Of a stretch of 64,000 bases of DNA, positions 54,995 to 64,000 are shown piece by piece. The DNA comes from Dyadobacter sp. CY312. Its GTDB lineage: Bacteria; Bacteroidota; Bacteroidia; Cytophagales; Spirosomataceae. The stretch lies in contig NZ_JAJUXG010000003.1 in assembly GCF_021390535.1 (NCBI RefSeq), positions 310,001 through 374,000 of the forward strand, in the 5' to 3' direction. The notes below the pieces were generated by a model that saw only the letters and a list, made by a program, of their open reading frames with translations, had not been told where the DNA came from and did not search any database. Positions within the stretch are counted from its first letter, which is position 1. Each line of letters begins with the position of its first letter. The translations under genes were made by a program, and so were the position numbers.

Positions 54995-56170
54995 ATGAAG
55001 CCACTCACTCTTGTCCTGTTTTGCTTGCTGCTAATTTCTGGTAAAGTTTCAGCACAGTTTGGAACACTAAGTCCGGAAGCTAAAATCAGTCTCATCACCG
55101 TTGCCCCCGGAAACGAACTTTACTCTGGGTTTGGCCATAGTGTACTCTGGGTTTCGGACCCAATGCAAGGATTGGACAGGGCTTACAATTACGGTACTTT
55201 CAGTTTTGAAACCGGAAATTTCTATGTAAAATTTCTAAGAGGAACGCTGCCGTACTCTCTTTCAGTCGGACCGCTTTATCAGCAGGCAGCTTACTGGCAG
55301 GCGGAAAACAGGTCTATCAAGGAAGAAGTTTTAAATTTATCGGCCTCCCAGAAACAAAAGCTCTATAATTTTCTGGAAAACAATTATTTGCCAGAAAACA
55401 GATTATATCAGTATAAATTCTTCTTCGACAATTGCTCTACCCGTATGGTTACTGCGCTCAAAGCAGCCTGCGGCGATAGTCTCGAGTTCCCTGGTTATAC
55501 CCACGAAAAAAGGAGTTTCCGCCAGTGGATTGACAAATACGCTTATAAGCAAAATCCATGGGCTGACTTTGGAATGGACCTTGCAATTGGTGCGCCATCC
55601 GACGAAGTTGCAACTGCTGAGCAGGCTACATTTTTACCCGATAACCTGAGTGCGGCTTTCAGGGATTCTAAAATAAAAATAGGCGGGCAAACACTACCAC
55701 TTGTGGCATCCCAAAAAGACATTTTCGTCGCACAGCCCGTCGATAATGCAGAACTCATTACCCCCATGATTTTCTTCTGGGTTCTGGCTGGTCTGGTTCT
55801 TGCTTTCACTTATTGGCAGACAAAAAAGAATAAGGTTGACTTTACGCTGGATAAAATATTATTTGGTTTTGCAGGAGTTATTGGCTGGTTTATCCTTTTA
55901 CTGTGGTTCGGTACCAACCATGGCGTAACGGCTTTTAACTATGATATCCTGTGGGCGTTTCCACTCTGGATGCCATTGATATTCTTTATTTCGCCAAACA
56001 AAAAACCATCCTGGTTTCAGTTTCTATTGATATTTTATGGATTTCTTTTACTTTGTGCAACCGGAAATCTTTTAAAACATAACCTTGTCGTTATTCCAAT
56101 ACTACTGATACTGATCATCAGGGTGTATTACATGAATAACTCACTTTCTAAAATCCCGCAAAACGGATAA
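54995..56170 (+). CDS. DUF4105 membrane protein (Lnb-like lipoprotein N-acyltransferase candidate)
   Basis: 391 residues from the ATG at 54995; the longer reading from 54932 adds 21 residues and is less likely. A signal peptide (about 1-20, ending SA-Q) is followed by the DUF4105 periplasmic domain, with LYSGFGHSVLWVSDP near 38 (His) and FFDNCSTRMVTAL near 140 (Cys), a Cys/His pair like papain-fold enzymes. Five C-terminal hydrophobic helices follow (about 250-385). As I recall, Bacteroidota members of this family were reported as Lnb, which acylates lipoprotein N-termini in place of Lnt; I take that from memory. It precedes suhB. Confidence 0.7.
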   Translation: MKPLTLVLFCLLLISGKVSAQFGTLSPEAKISLITVAPGNELYSGFGHSVLWVSDPMQGLDRAYNYGTFSFETGNFYVKFLRGTLPYSLSVGPLYQQAAYWQAENRSIKEEVLNLSASQKQKLYNFLENNYLPENRLYQYKFFFDNCSTRMVTALKAACGDSLEFPGYTHEKRSFRQWIDKYAYKQNPWADFGMDLAIGAPSDEVATAEQATFLPDNLSAAFRDSKIKIGGQTLPLVASQKDIFVAQPVDNAELITPMIFFWVLAGLVLAFTYWQTKKNKVDFTLDKILFGFAGVIGWFILLLWFGTNHGVTAFNYDILWAFPLWMPLIFFISPNKKPSWFQFLLIFYGFLLLCATGNLLKHNLVVIPILLILIIRVYYMNNSLSKIPQNG

Positions 56171-56177
56171 TTGACGC

Positions 56178-56969
56178 ATGAATCTTGAATTGCTGACCCA
56201 ACAAACCATAGAGATCGTTAGAAAAGCGTCCGCTTTTATACAGATGGAAGCAGCACTTTTTTCCCGTGACAAAATTGAATACAAAGACCTGAACAACCTG
56301 GTTTCTTATGTAGACAAGGAAGCAGAAAAGTTGTTGGTGGCGGGTCTCAGTAAAATTTTACCCGAAGCAAGTTACATCACCGAAGAAGGCACAACCGGAC
56401 AAGAACCTGATCCCGAAGCACTAAACTGGATCATTGATCCTTTGGACGGCACTACCAACTTCATACACGGAATTCCGGTTTATTGTGTGAGCGTGGGCCT
56501 GGCAAGAGGCAAAGACTTGCTGCTCGGTGTAATTCATCAGCCTAATATGGATGAGATGTTTTATGCCTGGAAAGATGGCGGAGCATGGTGTAACGGCAAG
56601 AAATTGCAGGTATCTACGACTCCGCTTTTACAGGAAAGCCTTATTGCAACCGGTTTCCCTTATTATAAATTTGAAAAGCAAAAGCGTTACATGCACATAC
56701 TGGAATTGCTGATGCGTAAAACACATGGAATCAGAAGAATGGGCGCAGCAGCGGTTGACCTTGCTTATGTAGCCGCCGGAAGATTCGACGGTTTTTACGA
56801 GTACAATCTCAATTCCTGGGATATGGCAGCCGGCGTATTGCTCATCAAAGAAGCGGGCGGTACGGTTACGGATTTTAACGGTGGCGACAATTACCTTTTT
56901 GGAGGTGATATTATTGCAGCTGCCGGAGCGCACCAGGAACTGGTTGAAGTTATACGAGCCAATTTCTAA
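56178..56969 (+). CDS. suhB: Inositol monophosphatase family protein
   Basis: 263 residues of the Li+-sensitive phosphatase family: DKEAEKLLV near 50, EEGTTG near 73, IIDPLDGTTNFIHGIPVYCVSVGLA near 93 (metal-binding Asp residues) and NSWDMAAGVLLIKEAGG near 217. It removes phosphate from inositol phosphates or related small molecules; the true substrate is unknown. It lies 7 bases after the DUF4105 gene, so they may be co-transcribed. Confidence 0.9.
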   Translation: MNLELLTQQTIEIVRKASAFIQMEAALFSRDKIEYKDLNNLVSYVDKEAEKLLVAGLSKILPEASYITEEGTTGQEPDPEALNWIIDPLDGTTNFIHGIPVYCVSVGLARGKDLLLGVIHQPNMDEMFYAWKDGGAWCNGKKLQVSTTPLLQESLIATGFPYYKFEKQKRYMHILELLMRKTHGIRRMGAAAVDLAYVAAGRFDGFYEYNLNSWDMAAGVLLIKEAGGTVTDFNGGDNYLFGGDIIAAAGAHQELVEVIRANF

Positions 56970-57003
56970 ATTCACCATCACAAATTACCAAAGAATTATC
57001 ACC

Positions 57004-57537
57004 ATGGAACTGGAAAAACTAAAATACCCGATAGGACAATTCAACGCTCAGAGTAGCTACACTCCGGCTGAGATAAAAACCAATATTCAGATCATTAGCG
57101 CGTTGCCTTCAAAGTTCATTAATTTGATGGGTGGCTGGGATGAAGATAAATTTAGTACGCCATATCGTCCGGATGGATGGACAGTGCGCCAGCTTGTACA
57201 CCACGTTGCTGACAGCCATATTAATGCATATACGAGATTTCGGCTTGCGCTAACCGAGGATAACCCTACCGTTAAACCTTACAACGAAGCTGCCTGGGCA
57301 GAGCTCCCTGATGCACAAACCGCACAGGTAGAATTGTCATTACAACTGATCAGATACGTACATCTTCGCTGGGTTTTATTATTAAATTCCATGAATGACG
57401 CGGATTTGGCGCGGACTTACTACCATCCCGGAAATAATGAAACAGTGAGACTGGATACAGTTATTGCGAATTATGCATGGCATAGCGAACACCATTACCA
57501 GCATGCATTTCAGCTGGCTGCACGGAACAATTGGTAG
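57004..57537 (+). CDS. YfiT-like DinB-superfamily thiol transferase
   Basis: 177 residues from ATG 57004; the longer reading from 56881 overlaps suhB. Motifs: LKYPIGQFNAQSSYTPAEIK near 5, RPDGWTVRQLVHHVADSHINAYTRF near 58 (metal His residues) and YAWHSEHHYQHAFQLA near 157. This is the YfiT/bacillithiol-transferase type, which adds low-molecular-weight thiols to electrophiles or acts as a metal-dependent hydrolase. The thiol used here is unknown. Confidence 0.85.
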   Translation: MELEKLKYPIGQFNAQSSYTPAEIKTNIQIISALPSKFINLMGGWDEDKFSTPYRPDGWTVRQLVHHVADSHINAYTRFRLALTEDNPTVKPYNEAAWAELPDAQTAQVELSLQLIRYVHLRWVLLLNSMNDADLARTYYHPGNNETVRLDTVIANYAWHSEHHYQHAFQLAARNNW

Positions 57538-57557
57538 TAGCCTGCTGTTTCTAACTT

Positions 57558-57710
57558 ATGGCAACACAAGAAATTATCGTCCTGGTTCTTTTCCTGGTAT
57601 CAGGAGGCTTTATAGGCTGGAAATTCTATAAATCATTCAGCAGCAGAAAAGGCGGCGGATGCGCCAAAGGATGCGGATGCGCGGCGGACAAAGAAGTGTT
57701 TAATGGTTAA
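57558..57710 (+). CDS. Small Cys-rich membrane protein (FeoB-associated type)
   Basis: 50 residues: MATQEIIVLVLFLVSGGFIGWKFYKSF, one membrane helix, then a basic linker and a C-terminal CAKGCGCAA with three cysteines. This is the pattern of FeoB-associated Cys-rich membrane proteins (PF12669) that accompany ferrous iron transporters. No feoB gene lies in the window. It is too short to be seen as a long ORF. The TAA stop falls in an AATGGTTAA block that is part of the downstream repeat. It is probably co-transcribed with the YfiT-like gene 20 bases upstream. Confidence 0.8.
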   Translation: MATQEIIVLVLFLVSGGFIGWKFYKSFSSRKGGGCAKGCGCAADKEVFNG

Positions 57711-57868
57711 TTGTTAGTGATTAATTTTAATTGACTAAGCCACGATTAATCGCTCTATGCATCCTCAGCTATCGACTCTTCATGATATCCAGCCATACAG
57801 CTTGCTGGCAAGGCGAAAAAAAATTGTTAATGGTTAACCACCCGAAAGGCAATTAACCATTAACAATT
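57699..57868. repeat. Palindromic AATTGTTAATGGTTAA repeat
   Basis: A perfect 16-bp inverted repeat, AATTGTTAATGGTTAA (57822-57837) with TTAACCATTAACAATT (57853-57868), around a 15-base loop. A third, partial copy (TTTAATGGTTAATTGTTA, 57699-57716) lies inside the end of the small Cys-rich gene, and a partial fourth (ACTTAACAATT) follows at about 57872-57882. The block lies between the convergent Cys-rich and acs genes. Confidence 0.85.
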
Positions 57869-57887
57869 AATACTTAACAATTGAAAC

Positions 57888-59777
57888 TTAAAGTGCCCCT
57901 TTCTTGATTTCATCAACCACCGCCGGATCCAGAAGCGTAGATGTATCTCCCAGGTTATTGACATCTCCTTCCGAAATTTTTCGCAGGATCCTTCTCATGA
58001 TTTTGCCCGAACGGGTTTTTGGCAAACCAGACACGAACTGAATCTTATCGGGTTTGGCAATAGGGCCGATTATTCTGGAAACAGTAGCAGAAATATCTTT
58101 TCTGAACATTTCGGCATCATCCGGTTTTGAATCCGTAATAATGTAAGCGTAAATCCCCTGCCCTTTGATGTCATGCGGATAACCAACCACCGCTGATTCC
58201 ACTACCCCGAGGTGCATGTTGATCGCGTTTTCTACCTCTGCCGTTCCAATCCGGTGACCCGATACGTTCAGAACATCATCCACCCTGCCTGTAATCCTGT
58301 AATATCCATCTTCGTCTCTCAAACAACCGTCTCCGGTGAAATACATACCCGGATAGGTGGAGAAATAGGTTTGTTTGCAACGTTCATGATCGCCATAGGT
58401 AGTTCTCACAATACCCGGCCAAGGGAATTTGATGCAAAGGTTACCACTCACATCGTTACCCTCAATTACATTACCGCTCTCATCTACCAACACAGGTTGA
58501 ATTCCCGGCAACGGTAAAGTTGCGTAGGTTGGTTTTTCAGGAGTAATTCCTGCCAAAGGAGATATCATGATACCGCCGGTTTCCGTTTGCCACCAGGTAT
58601 CAACCAACGGGCAATGGTTACCGCCAATGTTCTGTTTGAACCATTGCCACGCTTCTTCATTAATAGGTTCCCCAACCGATCCCAGCTTGGTGAGAGATGA
58701 TAAGTTGCGATCCTTCACATACTGCAAACCAAAACTCATCAGCGAACGGATTGCCGTTGGCGCCGTATATAAAATGTTTACTTTATGCTTTTCAACAATC
58801 TGCCACAAACGGCCTGCATCCGGGTATGTAGGTACGCCCTCAAAAATCACAGAAGTAGCTCCGTAACATAGTGGACCATAAACAATGTAGCTGTGCCCGG
58901 TGATCCAGCCAATGTCCGCAGTACAGAAATGTATCTCGCCTGGTTCATACTGGAATACATTCGCAAAAGTATAGGTTGCGAAAATCATGTAACCTCCACA
59001 GGTGTGAACCACCCCTTTCGGTTTGCCGGTTGAGCCCGATGTATAAAGTATAAACAGTGTATCCTCGGCATCCATAGGTTCCGCAGGACAAACGGAATCC
59101 ACGTGTTTTACTTCTTCTTCCCACCATAAATCGCGGCCTTTCAGCATCGAAACCGGTGTTCTGGTTCGGGTCATTACAATCACATTCTTTACAGTTGAGC
59201 AAAGATCAAGTGCTGTATCAACCGTTTCCTTCATTGGAATTACCTTGTTACCACGAAATGCACCGTCAGAAGTAATGACCATGGTACAAGCCGAGTCATT
59301 GATCCGATCGGCGATGGATTTAGCAGAAAAACCTCCAAATACAACCGAATGAACAGCTCCTATACGTGCACAGGCAAGGACAGCAACCGTAAGCTCGGGA
59401 ACCATCGGCAGATAGATACAAACCCGGTCGCCCTTTTTAACGCCATGTTTTTTAAGCACATTAGCAAAACGGCAAACTCTGTCGTAAAGAACACGATACG
59501 TGATACTAACCGCTTCATCATCAGGATCGTTTGGTTCCCATAATATAGCAACCTGATCACCTTTATCTTCCAAATGACGATCCAACGCATTTTCAGTGAT
59601 ATTCATTTCACCGCCTTCGTACCAGGTGGTCTTGGCTTCATTAAAATCCCAGTTCAGGACTTTTTTCCATGGTTTACGCCATTTAAATTGTTGAGCAATC
59701 TCTGCCCAGAAACCTTCGGGATCATCTACACTTTGTTTGTAGGCAATCTGATACTCTTCAAAGGTTTTTATTCTCAT
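57888..59777 (-). CDS. acs: Acetate--CoA ligase
   Basis: 629 residues. Adenylation core: [22 protein letters not shown] near 255 (AMP motif), [11 protein letters not shown] near 405, [31 protein letters not shown] near 495, and the C-terminal [16 protein letters not shown] with the regulatory Lys near 598. It activates acetate to acetyl-CoA in the cytoplasm. An upstream promoter is not obvious. The repeat block separates it from the Cys-rich gene. Confidence 0.95.
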   Translation of the reverse strand: MRIKTFEEYQIAYKQSVDDPEGFWAEIAQQFKWRKPWKKVLNWDFNEAKTTWYEGGEMNITENALDRHLEDKGDQVAILWEPNDPDDEAVSITYRVLYDRVCRFANVLKKHGVKKGDRVCIYLPMVPELTVAVLACARIGAVHSVVFGGFSAKSIADRINDSACTMVITSDGAFRGNKVIPMKETVDTALDLCSTVKNVIVMTRTRTPVSMLKGRDLWWEEEVKHVDSVCPAEPMDAEDTLFILYTSGSTGKPKGVVHTCGGYMIFATYTFANVFQYEPGEIHFCTADIGWITGHSYIVYGPLCYGATSVIFEGVPTYPDAGRLWQIVEKHKVNILYTAPTAIRSLMSFGLQYVKDRNLSSLTKLGSVGEPINEEAWQWFKQNIGGNHCPLVDTWWQTETGGIMISPLAGITPEKPTYATLPLPGIQPVLVDESGNVIEGNDVSGNLCIKFPWPGIVRTTYGDHERCKQTYFSTYPGMYFTGDGCLRDEDGYYRITGRVDDVLNVSGHRIGTAEVENAINMHLGVVESAVVGYPHDIKGQGIYAYIITDSKPDDAEMFRKDISATVSRIIGPIAKPDKIQFVSGLPKTRSGKIMRRILRKISEGDVNNLGDTSTLLDPAVVDEIKKGAL

Positions 59778-60031
59778 AGTAAATACTGGTTAACTTAGGG
59801 AAATAGGATATTAGCCGACAATTTATAATTTTCATTCGGTTAGTCCTACTTAAAGATGCATAGAATGTTCCGAACTATTACTGCTGAAACCTATATACAA
59901 ACCGAACAATTAAACTTCTGTACATATCGGATTTATTTTATAATTTTTACCATACAATATATATTTTGCGAAATGCTATTGCGGGAAATTTCTGTACTTT
60001 GAAGGGAATATCAAGATTACCTCCCGTTAAT

Positions 60032-61252
60032 ATGAGTGACGATTTTTCTGATCAATCAGATAAGCCGAAAATTGGGCTGACTGAGGTTGAGCTGGCTTTT
60101 ATTGATGAACATTTGCAAGATGACGTCAACCAGCTTATCCTGCGTTCGAGCAGCTTTAAGGGCATTGATATAAAAAAACTTGCAGCACAGATTCAGGCCA
60201 GGCAAAAGGCACTAAAAAAGCTTCCGGAATGGTCCGCGAATCCAAAACTGATATTTCCGCCGGCACTTTCAGTTGAACAAAGTTCGTCAGAGGCAACCGC
60301 GCTTTTTAAAGCCAGTCTTGTAGAAGGAAACACACTCATAGACATTACCGGCGGCATGGGTGTGGATTGCTTTTACATGAGCAAAAAATTTCAAACGGCT
60401 ACTTATTTTGAATTGCAGCAAGAAGTTGCAGCCACTGCATCCTATAATTTTGATGTTCTGAATAACAAAAAGATAACGGTTCGAAATGCCGACTCTCTTG
60501 CGACAATCCAACAGGAGAACTTAAAGGCGGATTGGATCTATACCGATCCGGCAAGGCGGGATAACAATAAAGATAAAGTGGTAAGACTTGCCGATTGCAC
60601 GCCCGATGTTGTTTCTAATCTGGAACTATTGCAGAATGCAGCTCCGGATATTTTGCTAAAAACATCTCCTTTGCTTGATATTGACCTGGCTGTAAAAGAG
60701 CTCAAAAATGTAAAAGTTGTATATGTTATTGGCTATGATCAGGAATGCAAAGAGCTGTTGTTTCACATTAACAAGGAACACAAAACAGACACTTTTCAGT
60801 TGAAAGTTCGCATTCTTAATGCTTTCGGCAAAGCTGATCAGGTTTTGGATTTTGACAAAACAGAAGAGCAAAACTCGCAAATAGAGCATTCATACCCGCT
60901 TGCCTACTTGTACGAACCACATGCTGCTGTCCTGAAATCGGGAGCATTTAAAGTTTTAGGGCAGCGATTTGGTGTAAGTAAGCTGGCACCAAGCAGTCAT
61001 TTGTATACATCTCACAATCGCGTAGCCAACTTTCCCGGTCGGACGTTCGAAATAGTGGGCTTTTGTAAACCGGATGCCAAAGAAATTCAGCAATTAACAG
61101 GACAAAACAAAGCGAATTTAACACTCAGAAATTTTCCTGCAAAAATTCAAGACTTGCGTAAAAAATGGCGTCTCAACGAAGGTGGTGAATTTTACCTGTT
61201 TGCTACTACGCTTTTTGACGACAAGAAAATTGTAGTGGTTACCAGAAAATAG
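60032..61252 (+). CDS. THUMP-like-domain class I methyltransferase
   Basis: 406 residues from ATG 60032 (MSDDFSDQSDKPKIG); the reading from 59966 adds 22 non-conserved residues. The Rossmann core GNTLIDITGGMGVDCFYMSKKF is near 96. DWIYTDPARRDNNKDKV at about 168 is the catalytic DPARR motif of N-methyltransferases. The C-terminal part with RTFEIVGFCKPDAKEIQQ and RNFPAKIQDLRKKW matches the THUMP-like domain (PF18096). It probably methylates an RNA, but the target is unknown. Confidence 0.85.
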   Translation: MSDDFSDQSDKPKIGLTEVELAFIDEHLQDDVNQLILRSSSFKGIDIKKLAAQIQARQKALKKLPEWSANPKLIFPPALSVEQSSSEATALFKASLVEGNTLIDITGGMGVDCFYMSKKFQTATYFELQQEVAATASYNFDVLNNKKITVRNADSLATIQQENLKADWIYTDPARRDNNKDKVVRLADCTPDVVSNLELLQNAAPDILLKTSPLLDIDLAVKELKNVKVVYVIGYDQECKELLFHINKEHKTDTFQLKVRILNAFGKADQVLDFDKTEEQNSQIEHSYPLAYLYEPHAAVLKSGAFKVLGQRFGVSKLAPSSHLYTSHNRVANFPGRTFEIVGFCKPDAKEIQQLTGQNKANLTLRNFPAKIQDLRKKWRLNEGGEFYLFATTLFDDKKIVVVTRK

Positions 61253-61314
61253 ACCAGCCAAGCAATTACTCACAAAACACCGGAAAATCCGGTATGTAAA
61301 ACAAGTATATAGAA

Positions 61315-61968
61315 ATGAAATTCAAAATCACCTCCGTTTTTAGCATTGCAGCCTTATCTGCAATATCATTTTTTGCATCTGCACAAAGCGTGTTTCCAGG
61401 CAAAGAAACCATTGATAAAAAAGAATACTCCGGGCTAACCCTTAGTCAGGGAATTCAGGACAAACATTTAAGCACTTATTGGGAAAATTATCTTACCAAA
61501 TTTGGAAAAGTAAAAGGCAAAAAGGGCACCTATTCAATTGAAAAGGCTGCCGTTACCATCCTTTCTCCAAATCCGGTTCAGATCACCAGCCAGGTTGCTT
61601 CTGTCAATAAAACACTTTCGAAAGTGTTCATCGCGCTTAATGTGGATGGTTCTTACGTCACAAATGACAGCGACCAGTCATACAAAACCGCTGAAAGTAT
61701 TTTGAAAGATTTCTCCGAATATGCAGCTTCGCGTGAGCAGGTGAGACTCGCAGACGAAGTATTTACGGGCGCTGAAAAAACGCATCAGAAATTGCAGCGT
61801 GACATGGAGGACAAAACAAAAGAGATCGAAAAAACAGAAAAGAAGCTCACAGAGCTTCGTGCTGAATTAGAAAAAGGAAAAACAGATTCTCAAACCTCTT
61901 TACTTGACCTGCAAAACAAGCAAAAAGCACTGGAAGCAGCTAAGGTGAAAGTTCCTGGCTTGAAATAA
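61315..61968 (+). CDS. Secreted coiled-coil protein of unknown function
   Basis: 217 residues with a signal peptide (about 1-23, ending ASA-Q). The middle (about 25-140) is unrecognised; the C-terminal 75 residues (AEKTHQKLQRDMEDKTKEIEKTEKKLTELRAELEK) form a long coiled coil. It may be a periplasmic or envelope protein. No relatives are obvious. It is followed by a strong bidirectional terminator. Confidence 0.65.
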   Translation: MKFKITSVFSIAALSAISFFASAQSVFPGKETIDKKEYSGLTLSQGIQDKHLSTYWENYLTKFGKVKGKKGTYSIEKAAVTILSPNPVQITSQVASVNKTLSKVFIALNVDGSYVTNDSDQSYKTAESILKDFSEYAASREQVRLADEVFTGAEKTHQKLQRDMEDKTKEIEKTEKKLTELRAELEKGKTDSQTSLLDLQNKQKALEAAKVKVPGLK

Positions 61969-61980
61969 GATCCACCGATA

Positions 61981-62023
61981 AAAAAAATCCCCGGACCGAT
62001 TTGATCAGTCCGGGGATTTTTTT
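61981..62023. terminator. Bidirectional terminator
   Basis: AAAAAAATCCCCGGAC (61981-61996) and GTCCGGGGATTTTTTT (62008-62023) form a perfect 16-bp stem with A and T runs on opposite sides. It works for both the coiled-coil gene (plus) and the ArsC-like gene (minus), which converge here. Confidence 0.9.
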
Positions 62024-62043
62024 TATGAGGGGGATTGCCCGAT

Positions 62044-62397
62044 CTATAAAAAAAGTTTTGCGAATTCAGGTTCAGAAAAACCTACCGAGACGGCTTTCCC
62101 CGTTTCATCTTCAACAAGCGGTCTTTTAATGACCGATGTTTTTTCAGTCATGAGCTCTATTGCAGACTGAGCATCCTTTACAGCCAATTTTTCATCTTCC
62201 GACAATGCTTTCCAGGTAGTACCAGCCTTGTTCACCAGCTTTTCCCAGGGAAATACTTCAATCCATTTTTCTAATTTTTCGGCGCTGATGCCTTTCTTTT
62301 TATAATCGTGAAAGGTATAAGCGACACCATTTTCATCAAGCCAGGTACGGGCTTTTTTCACTGTGTTGCAATTCGGAATTCCGTATACGGTAAACAT
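62044..62397 (-). CDS. ArsC/Spx/YffB-like protein
   Basis: 117 residues, thioredoxin-like ArsC fold: TVYGIPNCNTVKKARTWLDENGVAYTFHDYKKKGISAEKL with a single active-site-like Cys (CNTV, not the CxxC of Spx), and SVIKRPLVEDETGKAVSVGFSE near 88. This is the YffB/arsenate-reductase-related group, often thiol-based reductases or RNA polymerase-binding regulators; arsenate reductase activity is not proven by sequence. It is 17 bases after the symporter gene. Confidence 0.82.
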   Translation of the reverse strand: MFTVYGIPNCNTVKKARTWLDENGVAYTFHDYKKKGISAEKLEKWIEVFPWEKLVNKAGTTWKALSEDEKLAVKDAQSAIELMTEKTSVIKRPLVEDETGKAVSVGFSEPEFAKLFL

Positions 62398-62414
62398 AAA
62401 TATTAAAATACTGT

Positions 62415-63812
62415 TTAAGCTTCAACTATTGGTTCGGATACAATCTTGTCAGAATTCTGCATTTTTTCATCATCCAGTTCTCCTTCCCAGCGTGCAACAA
62501 CGGCGGTAGCCAGACAGTTTCCTGCAACGTTCACCGTTGTTCTGGCCATATCCATCAGCTCATCGATACCCATAATAAGTAACACAGGCCACTCTGGCAT
62601 ACCAAAATTGGCAATGGCACCAAGCAGGATTACCAGCGTGGCACGAGGAATACCGGCAACGCCTTTACTTGTAAGCATAAGCAAAAACACCATCGTAATC
62701 TGCTGACCGACGGACATTTCTGTACCTGTTGCCTGAGCCACAAATACCGTAGCCAATGCAAGATACAGCGTGGATCCATCGAGATTGAAGCTGTAACCGG
62801 TCGGCATTACAAAAGCTACGATTTGCCTTGGAACACCAAACTTTTCCATCTTTTCCATGGCTTTGGGCAAGGCTGCTTCTGAACTGGTGGTTGCAAATGC
62901 AATAGATAAAGGTTCGAAAATGGTTTTGGCCAACTTAATAACCGGAATGCGTGCAATGAGTGCAACAGGTATGAAAACAACCAGGACAAAAACAATCAGC
63001 GCGCAATACAGAGTCGCAAGCAACAGCGCAAGATTTTTCAATACATCAATACCCATATGCCCTACCGTTTCCGCGATGGCAGCACCTACACCAATTGGCG
63101 CGAAAAGCATGATGATTTTGGTGAATTTGAACATTACCTCTGCCAACAGCTCTACACCAGCAACAAATTTCTCCTTTTTTACAGCAGGCAATAACGCAAG
63201 GCTGATACCAAACAAAACACTGAAAACGACGATCTGCAACACTTCTCCATGGTAGATCGACTTTGCCATGTTTTCAGGAAAAGAGTGTACAATAATGTCC
63301 TGCCAGGTTTGGTGTTTCACATCCGGCAAGGTAGCATTGAGCGAAGCAGGTGGAATAATTCCCTCGCCAGGTTTAAACCAGTTGGCAAATACCAGCCCGA
63401 TGATCAGTGCAAAGGTGGTAACAACCTCGAAATACAGCAGCGATTTCCAGCCCATTCGTCCTACTTGTTTGAGATCGGAATGGCCGGCAATACCAGTCAC
63501 CAGCGTTGCAAACAATAAAGGGGCGATCACCGTTTTGATCATCTGCAGGAATATCTGTCTCAAAAAATGGAGGTTGGTTCCCATTTCAGGAAAATCGTAA
63601 CCGATTTCGGTACCAACCAACATTGAAATCAGAATGGATGTGGTAAGATTTCTTTTGATGAAAGCGTAAATTAACAAGCCCGTCAGAGCAAGCCAGCGAA
63701 GCGCCAATAGAAATTCGGGTGAGAACGATATGATATTATACGCATTAAGAACCGTAGCGATGGCGGCAACACTTATCAGGGCGATATTAACAATAGTAAT
63801 TTTGCTCTTCAT
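62415..63812 (-). CDS. Dicarboxylate/amino acid:cation symporter (DAACS family)
   Basis: 465 residues with about eight membrane helices plus re-entrant loops. The family motif AFATTSSEAALPKAMEKMEKFGVP near 302 is the HP1 loop. VMPTGYSFNLDGSTLYLALA (NMDGT-type, here NLDGS) near 325 and AGIPRATLVIL follow (HP2). MGIDELMDMARTTVNVAGN near 417 holds the substrate-binding Asp. It imports glutamate, aspartate or C4-dicarboxylates with Na+ or H+. The promoter region upstream (63813 onward) is AT-rich; I see no clear promoter. Confidence 0.92.
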   Translation of the reverse strand: MKSKITIVNIALISVAAIATVLNAYNIISFSPEFLLALRWLALTGLLIYAFIKRNLTTSILISMLVGTEIGYDFPEMGTNLHFLRQIFLQMIKTVIAPLLFATLVTGIAGHSDLKQVGRMGWKSLLYFEVVTTFALIIGLVFANWFKPGEGIIPPASLNATLPDVKHQTWQDIIVHSFPENMAKSIYHGEVLQIVVFSVLFGISLALLPAVKKEKFVAGVELLAEVMFKFTKIIMLFAPIGVGAAIAETVGHMGIDVLKNLALLLATLYCALIVFVLVVFIPVALIARIPVIKLAKTIFEPLSIAFATTSSEAALPKAMEKMEKFGVPRQIVAFVMPTGYSFNLDGSTLYLALATVFVAQATGTEMSVGQQITMVFLLMLTSKGVAGIPRATLVILLGAIANFGMPEWPVLLIMGIDELMDMARTTVNVAGNCLATAVVARWEGELDDEKMQNSDKIVSEPIVEA

Positions 63813-64000
63813 ACAGAAAATTTGGTGTAAGGAAACGCTATATAACAGTAAACTTATAAAAAATCAATTTAAGGAACATTCATTTAATAAATGCATTTCG
63901 CACAAATATCAAAACTTATATGAGGTATAGAACGATATAGTTTATAGTTTGTACTATTCCCCATTCTGTTTAAGAAATAATCAATCGTTTTCCCTGAGTA

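Noticed and set aside
61280..61300. CACCGGAAAATCCGGTATG hairpin before the coiled-coil protein gene
   Set aside because: A five-base-pair stem only; no regulatory context such as an operator or riboswitch could be supported.

Overview
The window is a chromosomal stretch from a member of the Bacteroidota, most likely a Cytophagales/Spirosomataceae bacterium resembling Dyadobacter (genus is inference from gene content). Supporting evidence: type IX secretion genes (porX, porW/sprE), a subtilase with a T9SS C-terminal sorting domain, several Bacteroidota-type families (DUF4105/Lnb, DUF2911, WbqC, TIGR02757), an AtpB with a long N-terminal extension, and promoters of the Bacteroidota TTTG/TAnnTTTG form. 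No phage, transposase, CRISPR array, rRNA or tRNA was seen. The one recognised structural RNA is the small SRP RNA (ffs), on the minus strand at about 6512-6602.

Layout. 1-6.6 kb: the tail of a TIGR02757 gene, a small membrane protein, a LysM/DPBB cell-wall protein, kdsB, porX, ftsE, an FSA-type transaldolase and ffs. 6.7-12.1 kb: TPR lipoprotein, TMEM220-like protein, birA, rsfS, ftsH, aldose epimerase. 12.1-14.9 kb: a compact minus-strand cassette of a PqqD-like protein, a lasso-peptide B2-type transglutaminase-like protease, an HprK-like kinase and a nucleotidyltransferase. It has no recognisable precursor peptide or lasso cyclase, and a well-formed promoter of its own. 14.9-17.6 kb: a lysine-catabolism pair (aminoadipate-semialdehyde dehydrogenase and saccharopine dehydrogenase). 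17.7-26.5 kb: HI0933-type flavoprotein, uvrC, glycerate kinase, a class A PBP, porW/sprE. 26.6-29.9 kb: F0 ATP synthase genes atpZ-orf-atpB-atpE-atpF-atpH, ending in a terminator instead of continuing into atpA/atpG. 30-43 kb: mostly minus-strand genes: sugar isomerase, esterase, DUF937-OmpA fusion, clpC, WbqC, Sua5/YciO, glycosyltransferase, YihY, thioesterase, mltG, Ldh-family oxidoreductase. 43-64 kb: DUF502, aroA, a GltS-like FMN protein, a lipoprotein coupled to a T9SS subtilase, Nudix, DUF2911, TRIC channel, thyA, OsmC, pterin dehydratase, rsmI, Lnb-like DUF4105, inositol monophosphatase, a bacillithiol-transferase-like protein, a 50-residue Cys-rich membrane protein, acs, a THUMP-like methyltransferase, an ArsC-like protein and a dicarboxylate symporter.

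Most genes are housekeeping and densely packed, with several tail-to-tail pairs that share stop codons. There is no gene-free stretch over 300 bases. The less ordinary content is (i) the orphan RiPP-like tailoring cassette at 12.1-14.9 kb and (ii) a set of AT-rich palindromic repeats between genes (4796-4947, 52176-52320, 57699-57868), plus a CACAGAGG/CGCAAAG-type repeat at 53191-53310.
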